A stretch of 47,651 nt of DNA, taken from positions 1-47,651 of the forward strand of contig JANQGV010000269.1 in assembly GCA_028282925.1 (NCBI GenBank). The letters run 5' to 3'. Origin of the DNA: Thermodesulfobacteriota bacterium. GTDB lineage: Bacteria; Desulfobacterota; WTBG01; CAIYCZ01; CAIRTM01. A program made the position numbers and the translations under genes. The notes under the pieces were generated by a model. The model saw only the letters and a program-made list of their open reading frames with translations. It did no database searches and was not told the DNA's origin. This document shows, in pieces, positions 43,240 to 47,651 of this stretch (position 1 is its first letter; each line of letters begins with the position of its first letter).

Positions 43240-43490
43240 GATCATGAGGCGCTTTAGTCCCGATTTAAGCGAGAATTCGTAGCGAGGGTGTTGGATGCCC
43301 GGGAGATGCAGGCTGCACGGACCGGAAGCCGAAGAATCGTACTTTGTAGTACTTTGATGAGGCTGAAGGGAGTAGATCCGGGTAGTGCGGCAGCCACAGC
43401 AGAATGCTTCGCTTAATGTGGGACTATCAGTACGCCGCAGTGACGAAGGGTGAGCGCAACGCAGTAGATGAATATTTTTCGACAGCCCCT
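43240..43490. repeat. stop-codon-associated palindromic repeat, family B long form, copy 7
   Basis: About 250 bp with the inner arms TAGTCCCGATTTAAGC (near 43256) and GCTTAATGTGGGACTATCAG (near 43411), and the CGTAC-TTTGTA-GTAC hairpin. The right block CGCAGTGACGAAGGGTGAG is intact, and the right arm ends TTTTTCGACAGCCCCT at the TAG stop of the sigma-like gene. The matching left outer arm is not found, so this copy is truncated on the left. Confidence 0.75.
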
Positions 43491-43787
43491 CTAAAAAATT
43501 TGCAGATCCCTAAACTGCTCGCTGTTTTTGATTATTTTTCTTCTGATTTTATAGAGGGCCTCTTTTTCGATGGCGCTGACGCGCTGGCCGGAAAGTCCGA
43601 AGTGCTTGCCGATTTCACGGCAGGAAAGATCTTTACCGTCTGTTCTCATCCGAATAATGCGTTCATATCGCTCGGGCAATTCGCTGAGCATCTCATCGAG
43701 CATATTGCGCCGGTATAATCCCATTAAAATTTGATAACATACCAGAACTTCAGGTCTCCGCAGGCGTTTAGGAATTGCAAAACTCAT
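43491..43787 (-). CDS. stand-alone sigma-70 region 4-like protein
   Basis: A 98-aa protein that is little more than a sigma-70 region 4 helix-turn-helix: ERYERIIRMRTDGKDLSCREIGKHFGLSGQRVSAIEKEALYKIRRKI. That is the -35 recognition domain of primary-type sigma factors, without regions 1-3. The ATG at 43787 is set by GGGGAAGG four bases upstream. The basic N-terminus (IPKRLRRPEVL) is unassigned. It may be a sigma-like DNA-binding adaptor, a decoy, or a remnant of a sigma gene. Alone on its strand, with a family-B repeat at the stop. Confidence 0.8.
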   Translation of the reverse strand: MSFAIPKRLRRPEVLVCYQILMGLYRRNMLDEMLSELPERYERIIRMRTDGKDLSCREIGKHFGLSGQRVSAIEKEALYKIRRKIIKNSEQFRDLQIF

Positions 43788-44315
43788 TGTACCTTCCCCT
43801 TTTTTTAGATGTCTACATTGCAACTGTTACACCTGCGGAGAGCCCCAATAGGAGGTAAACACAATAGCACCGCTTACTCCTTGCTATTACCGATGCGAAA
43901 AAAAAATTACCCTGACATCCGGTAAGGAAATGCGACTGCCATGCACTCTATTCATATTCCCCACAGGTTTAATCAACAAAATATACAATAAAACACACCG
44001 AAAATAAAGGGTGAAAATTACCCGTGCCGTATGTTTTTTTCCAGCATACCTCGAACCGGTTTCGTGCCGCTCCAGATTTCTAATACATTTTTCGTATCGA
44101 CGCCGAGGCACCTTCTGCGTTCTTGTAATCCGCAACGGCATTACGTCATGCTCCTGCTCTGTGTCTGTGATTGCAAAAAACGAATCAGAACCATACACAA
44201 ACCATGAACTCTTTCCCGTAGTGAATCATTATAACCTGTTGCACATTCGCCCTCACATACTGTTGTAAGCCGAATTTCTTATTCCTTTACTTTTTCATTA
44301 ATAAGCTTTATATGA
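43788..44315. other. intergenic stretch with no gene seen
   Basis: About 530 bases. Two overlapping reading frames of 85 and 103 codons occur on opposite strands, but neither has a ribosome site or recognisable protein character. No strong repeat or hairpin was seen. It includes the leader of the sensor kinase that follows. Confidence 0.6.
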
Positions 44316-45815
44316 TTGAAAACAACTCAAAAATCACCGAAGGATACGTGTTTACTTTGGCAGGACAAACTATTTGTGAAGCGAGAAAAACACACATCAC
44401 ATTCCGATCCCCTTTCACTCAATACCATTAGACCCCATTTATCCGATCGGGCCAAGCACGTCCTGAAATTCAGCGTATCCCTGGCTTCCCTTATTATATT
44501 TATACTCATTTTTGCCTACTTCTATGAAGACTACGGCAGAGGCTTTGCCGCTCTGGGCATTTTTCCGGTGTGTACCATCGGCTGGTGCTATGGACTCCGA
44601 AGCGGCATTGTGTGCGGTTTCTGCATTCCCTTTTGCAGTTACATTATTATGAACGTAAAAGAAGACTTCTCCTTTCTCCGGTTTATCAGCGCCGGAGGCT
44701 CAATCGGCGGTATTCTGGGGCATATCGGCATCGGTGCGGTGGTGGGGCGTATGGCGGACCTCAGTCGCCGGGTGCGTAAAGAACTGACTGAGCGGAAAAA
44801 AATCGAGCAGGAGTTGCGGGACACAAGCGATAAACTGCTTTCACTTATCAATGCGTCGCCCCTTGCAATTGTCGTGACCGACACAGCCCGGAAGGTTTCT
44901 ATCTGGAACCCGGCCGCCGAACACATTTTCGGCTGGACGGCTGCCGAAATGGTCGGCAACGTACCGACTTTCATAAAGCATGGGAGCGGTACGTTTAACC
45001 GTCTCTTCGGAAGCATCTCTTTGGGCAAGCCTGTTATGGGAGAAGAAATGACCAAATACCGCAAGGACGGTACCCCCATAGATATTTCTTTTTCAGCAGC
45101 TCCACTCTGCGACCACACAGGTGCCGTGTCATCGATCATTACGATTATGGCCGACATAACCGAACATAAACGCCTTCAGAAGGAGATCACCACCATCAGC
45201 AGCCGCGAGCAGCGCAGAATCGGCCAGGACCTGCACGACGGCCTGGGACAGGTGCTTACCGGCATCAGCTTCATCTGCGGCGCCCTGCAGCAAAAATTAT
45301 CGGCCAAGGCCCTGGATGAAGCCCGGGATGCAGCCGAGGTTACGGGGCTTGTCAACGAAGCAATTGCTCAGACGCGAAACCTTTCGCGCATGCTCTACCC
45401 GGTAACCCTCGACTCCGAAGGACTCACACCTTCCCTGGACGAACTTGCATCTTCTACAGAAGATTTCTTTCATATAACCTGCACACTCAGTTGTCCGGGT
45501 TCCATTGACATTAAGGATCCGACTGTTTCCATCCATCTCTACCGCATTGTCCAGGAGGCGATCAATAACGCCATACGGCATGGTAAAGCCGACAGAATCC
45601 ACATCAGCCTCGACAGGGATTTCCAGGGAACCTTTGTGCTGGCGGTTGCCGATAACGGATCGGGAATGAACGGCGCTCCCCCCCAGTCATCAGGTTTGGG
45701 AATCGTGCTTATGCAGCACCGGGCCAGACTGATCGGGGCGCACCTTGACATACGCGGTGAACAGCATGAGGGGGTTATCGTAACCTGTACCTTTACCCTG
45801 CCCGACGCAGCCTAA
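44316..45815 (+). CDS. membrane PAS histidine kinase, NarL/HisKA_3 class
   Basis: Membrane-bound sensor kinase of 499 aa. Two to three hydrophobic segments lie at about residues 50-70, 75-110 and 125-145 (MASE-like sensor). They are followed by a coiled linker, a PAS domain (about 172-285) and a HisKA_3 dimerisation domain with the phosphorylated His307 in REQRRIGQDLHDGLGQ. The ATPase domain follows (about 400-497: EAINNAIRHGKA, DNGSGM, GLGIVLM). This is the class that works with LuxR/NarL-type response regulators; none lies beside it here. The start is unclear: no in-frame ATG precedes the first membrane segment. The annotated TTG (44316) lies directly after a stop codon, and an out-of-frame ATG overlaps it at 44312. 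Confidence 0.9.
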   Translation: MKTTQKSPKDTCLLWQDKLFVKREKHTSHSDPLSLNTIRPHLSDRAKHVLKFSVSLASLIIFILIFAYFYEDYGRGFAALGIFPVCTIGWCYGLRSGIVCGFCIPFCSYIIMNVKEDFSFLRFISAGGSIGGILGHIGIGAVVGRMADLSRRVRKELTERKKIEQELRDTSDKLLSLINASPLAIVVTDTARKVSIWNPAAEHIFGWTAAEMVGNVPTFIKHGSGTFNRLFGSISLGKPVMGEEMTKYRKDGTPIDISFSAAPLCDHTGAVSSIITIMADITEHKRLQKEITTISSREQRRIGQDLHDGLGQVLTGISFICGALQQKLSAKALDEARDAAEVTGLVNEAIAQTRNLSRMLYPVTLDSEGLTPSLDELASSTEDFFHITCTLSCPGSIDIKDPTVSIHLYRIVQEAINNAIRHGKADRIHISLDRDFQGTFVLAVADNGSGMNGAPPQSSGLGIVLMQHRARLIGAHLDIRGEQHEGVIVTCTFTLPDAA

Positions 45816-45972
45816 CAGATATCCCGCCGGAAACCTCTTGGGACATTTTCCGACAGCCTCCTGGTCTTGACGTAGGTCAATGAATTTTGAACACAAACCG
45901 GCTATACTTATACAACAGAAAAAAACGGCGGGCGAATCGACAGCAGCTAAACGATAAACAGGAGACTTCACC

Positions 45973-46374
45973 ATGGGAGCCGGCGCAATCCCCATAGACA
46001 TAGATAAAGCTTTCCGTGATCGGGTCAAAAACAAACACAAGCTGCACGTTTTCATTGCAGACAGCAGCTACACGGATGACGATTGCATTGACGTTTCTTT
46101 TCACGGTGGGCATTATGCCTTTACACCCCCCAAACACCTGCTGTTCGACTATCGGCTCGGACGTATTAATGCACAGCAGCTTGAGGATGCCTGTTTCGAG
46201 TTCCTGGAAGGCAGCTTTGTCCAGTATCAGTACATCTGGGATGAAATCCTGGACCGCGACAGGCTGGTACTGACCTGCAGTTGCAATGCCGACGACGACT
46301 CCTGCCACCGCCATGTCATCATACGGTTCCTGAAAAAATTCGGCGTGGTTTACAAAGGAAAGCTCAAATCCTGA
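45973..46374 (+). CDS. hypothetical protein with CxC...CHRH motif
   Basis: A 133-aa cytoplasmic protein. The C-terminal third holds LTCSCNADDDSCHRHVIIRFL, a CxC and CHRH cluster near residues 105-118 that may bind a metal. This resembles the DUF488-type Cys-His segment (C...CHR). The N-terminal part is a mixed alpha/beta domain with LHVFIADSSYTDDDCIDVSF. GGAG lies nine bases before the ATG. No clear partner gene. The stretch from 45816 to 45972 holds a short fragment, TTTTCCGACAGCCTCC, resembling a family-B arm. Confidence 0.75.
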   Translation: MGAGAIPIDIDKAFRDRVKNKHKLHVFIADSSYTDDDCIDVSFHGGHYAFTPPKHLLFDYRLGRINAQQLEDACFEFLEGSFVQYQYIWDEILDRDRLVLTCSCNADDDSCHRHVIIRFLKKFGVVYKGKLKS

Positions 46375-46475
46375 CGTATTACCCTAAACGCAACAAGCAA
46401 TTCTAATAACCTTCCATTTTTCTTTATTATACATCTGAAACTAAAGTCTTTAAATTTGGTTAATGATGGTGATTT

Positions 46476-46696
46476 ATGGTCCCTTTGCAACGCAGCCGAG
46501 CGCAACGATTTTAGGAGGAAAGAAGGGTCGACATGTTTGAGCCCCGTTCTTCAGGGGCGAGTTTGTTGACCCACCGACTGAAATCGAGCAGCGAGGGCAT
46601 CCCGCCTGTTTTTGGCGGGTCAAGTTGCAGGGCGCCTTTCTTTTGCCTCCTTTTCTTTGGCGCGCAAAGAAAAGGAGGAGGCGCTTGCGTCTTATC
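46476..46696. repeat. dispersed structured repeat, family C, copy 3
   Basis: About 220 bp, the most diverged of the three copies. The hairpin that reads CCCCCTTTCTTTG/CAAAGAAAGGGGG elsewhere is here CCTCCTTTTCTTTG (46646-46659) paired with CAAAGAAAAGGAGG (46665-46678). A base pair changed on both sides and one pair was inserted, so pairing is kept. The CCCGCC-TGTTTTT-GGCGGG hairpin keeps its stem with another loop. Confidence 0.8.
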
Positions 46697-46793
46697 AAAA
46701 TTGTATTCTTGATTCACTTAGAATATTAGTTTTCTCGGCAGCTGATCTCAAACTCGATATGGTTGAGATAGACAGGTGTTTCCAATCTGCCTT

Positions 46794-47651
46794 CTAAACA
46801 ACCAAATCAGCAATAGACGGGCCATCTACCTCTGACAACTTCTCCGCCCTTGCAAGATCCCCAACAACATCAAAAAGCTCAACCTCCTCCAGCCGTTTCC
46901 TTGTCGGAATCCCGTCTTCCGAGCAGCCGCGATAATGATAATACTCTTCCAGCATCCCGGGATGATGTATGGGGTCCTCATCGCCTCGGCGGGTACCCTG
47001 CCTGATATCGTCCTTGCGGGTGATCCCCAGCAGGGCGTTAAAGCTCTTTTCAACCTGATAGATCCGCTCCCCGGCTTCAAACAACCCCTCCGGGCTTTTG
47101 CCGGTAGCAGCGTGATAAATAGCGCCAAGCTCTTCAAAAAGCATAATGGGGTCGCCGAAAACATCAACCGATACAACCGGAATAAAGCAGATACCCAGGC
47201 TGTCCAGGATCGATTTATAATTTTCGCTCCACCATACCACCCGGCCCTTTGCAACCGGGCTGGTACCGTCGAGCATCCCTTCCGGGATATCGTTGCCGAA
47301 TATCCGCTTCAGCATATCTTCCAGCCCAATCATGGCAGCAAAGGGATGTCCTTTCAGATGGTCGGCTCCCCGGGTGGCAACCGACGATGCCAGGCTCATG
47401 GCCACCCCCTGCTTGCAGTTGTAGGTGAATGAAAGTCCCTTGGTGTGGAAACCGTATTCCCGGGCCTCATCCGGAAATGCTTCAAGGATTCTCTGCATGC
47501 CTTCGGCAAACAAATCGCCGATACCCTGCCGGTGAGCGGTTTTTGTAATCAGATCGCACACGAGATCCAGGTCTCCCCATTGCAGTTTCAGGCCCCCGGT
47601 GTCCTTTTCCGAAATGATACCGCGCTGAAAGCACTCCATTGCCATGGCCGT
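46794..47651 (-). CDS. aor: aldehyde:ferredoxin oxidoreductase, C-terminal part (runs off the window)
   Basis: C-terminal domains of a tungsten-dependent AOR-type oxidoreductase, which oxidises aldehydes or reduces carboxylates with ferredoxin. At least 285 codons are visible and the gene continues past the right edge, so the real start and the N-terminal cluster-binding part are outside the window. The fourth cluster ligand is the Cys in SLGICFIP (D-x-x-G-x-C pattern). GVAMSLASSVATRGADHLKG and the ENYKSILDSLG segment are typical of the family. The C-terminal end LFDVVGDL...GPSIADLVV is near the usual end. Such enzymes are common in anaerobes of the Desulfobacterota and Firmicutes. Confidence 0.9.
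   Translation of the reverse strand, partial: TAMAMECFQRGIISEKDTGGLKLQWGDLDLVCDLITKTAHRQGIGDLFAEGMQRILEAFPDEAREYGFHTKGLSFTYNCKQGVAMSLASSVATRGADHLKGHPFAAMIGLEDMLKRIFGNDIPEGMLDGTSPVAKGRVVWWSENYKSILDSLGICFIPVVSVDVFGDPIMLFEELGAIYHAATGKSPEGLFEAGERIYQVEKSFNALLGITRKDDIRQGTRRGDEDPIHHPGMLEEYYHYRGCSEDGIPTRKRLEEVELFDVVGDLARAEKLSEVDGPSIADLVV

Noticed and set aside
8202-43490. Integron attC sites (repeats after stop codons)
   Set aside because: The genes point in both directions, copies are kilobases apart, no integrase is present, and the RYYYAAC/GTTRRRY core pairs of attC are not found at the ends.
43887-44268. Overlapping 103- and 85-codon frames on opposite strands
   Set aside because: No ribosome site, no recognised family, and they overlap each other; likely chance.
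1-47651. CRISPR array, rRNA or tRNA genes
   Set aside because: No regularly spaced direct repeats, no rRNA-like sequence and no cloverleaf with CCA/T-loop signals were seen by eye; a tRNAscan and CRISPR search would be decisive.

Overview
The window looks like chromosomal DNA of a free-living, anaerobic Gram-negative bacterium, most likely from the Desulfobacterota (the former Deltaproteobacteria). The basis is the tungsten aldehyde:ferredoxin oxidoreductase at the right edge, LolA/FtsX-type envelope export genes, many two-domain histidine kinases and secreted lipoproteins, and a bacterial topoisomerase VI. The assignment is an inference from gene content, not from a marker gene. No rRNA, tRNA or CRISPR array was seen. 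Most of the window is GC-rich, apart from an AT-rich island at about 24.95-26.94 kb.

Layout. 0-5 kb: an FHA-GGDEF diguanylate cyclase, a MarR regulator with an embedded promoter and a perfect 44-bp palindromic operator, a divergent TlpA-like thioredoxin lipoprotein, a lipoprotein and a methyltransferase. 5-15.5 kb: an MFS exporter, a PAS histidine kinase and three secreted proteins (560, 1279 and 164 aa). The 560- and 164-aa proteins end in, or contain, a degenerate CFI-box-like domain. 15.5-22.5 kb: a VOC protein, a DUF4097-like lipoprotein, a run with TruC, a zinc-ribbon protein and a methyltransferase, and a 1047-aa nucleotide-transporter-like/HEAT/cyclic-nucleotide-domain fusion. 22.6-24.8 kb: a lipoprotein that fuses a branched-chain amino-acid-type substrate-binding domain to a legumain-like C13 cysteine peptidase. 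25-27 kb: the AT-rich island, with a TIR/deoxyribosyltransferase-like protein. 27-31 kb: a HEAT protein and three tandem paralogous lipoproteins with a carboxypeptidase-regulatory-like domain and a very Cys-rich tail. 31-37 kb: HDAC-family and Sir2-family deacetylases, a PilZ protein, a cold-shock protein and a topoisomerase VI A/B operon. 37-43 kb: a five-gene envelope export operon (LolA-like protein, two FtsX permeases, ATPase, beta-barrel). 43-47.65 kb: a stand-alone sigma region-4 protein, a second histidine kinase, a small CxC/CHRH protein and the C-terminus of an aldehyde ferredoxin oxidoreductase.

The intergenic DNA holds three families of structured dispersed repeats. Family B (at least seven copies) sits directly after stop codons, always in the same orientation to the gene. 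Its outer arms differ between copies but stay complementary within most copies. Family C (three copies) carries hairpins with compensatory changes. Family A (two copies) has an imperfect inverted-repeat layout. With the legumain/solute-binding fusion, these repeats are the most unusual content here.

No single pathway unites the window. The themes are envelope biogenesis and secreted or lipidated proteins, signal transduction (two histidine kinases, a c-di-GMP synthase and a PilZ receptor), and accessory or defence-like material in the AT-rich island.
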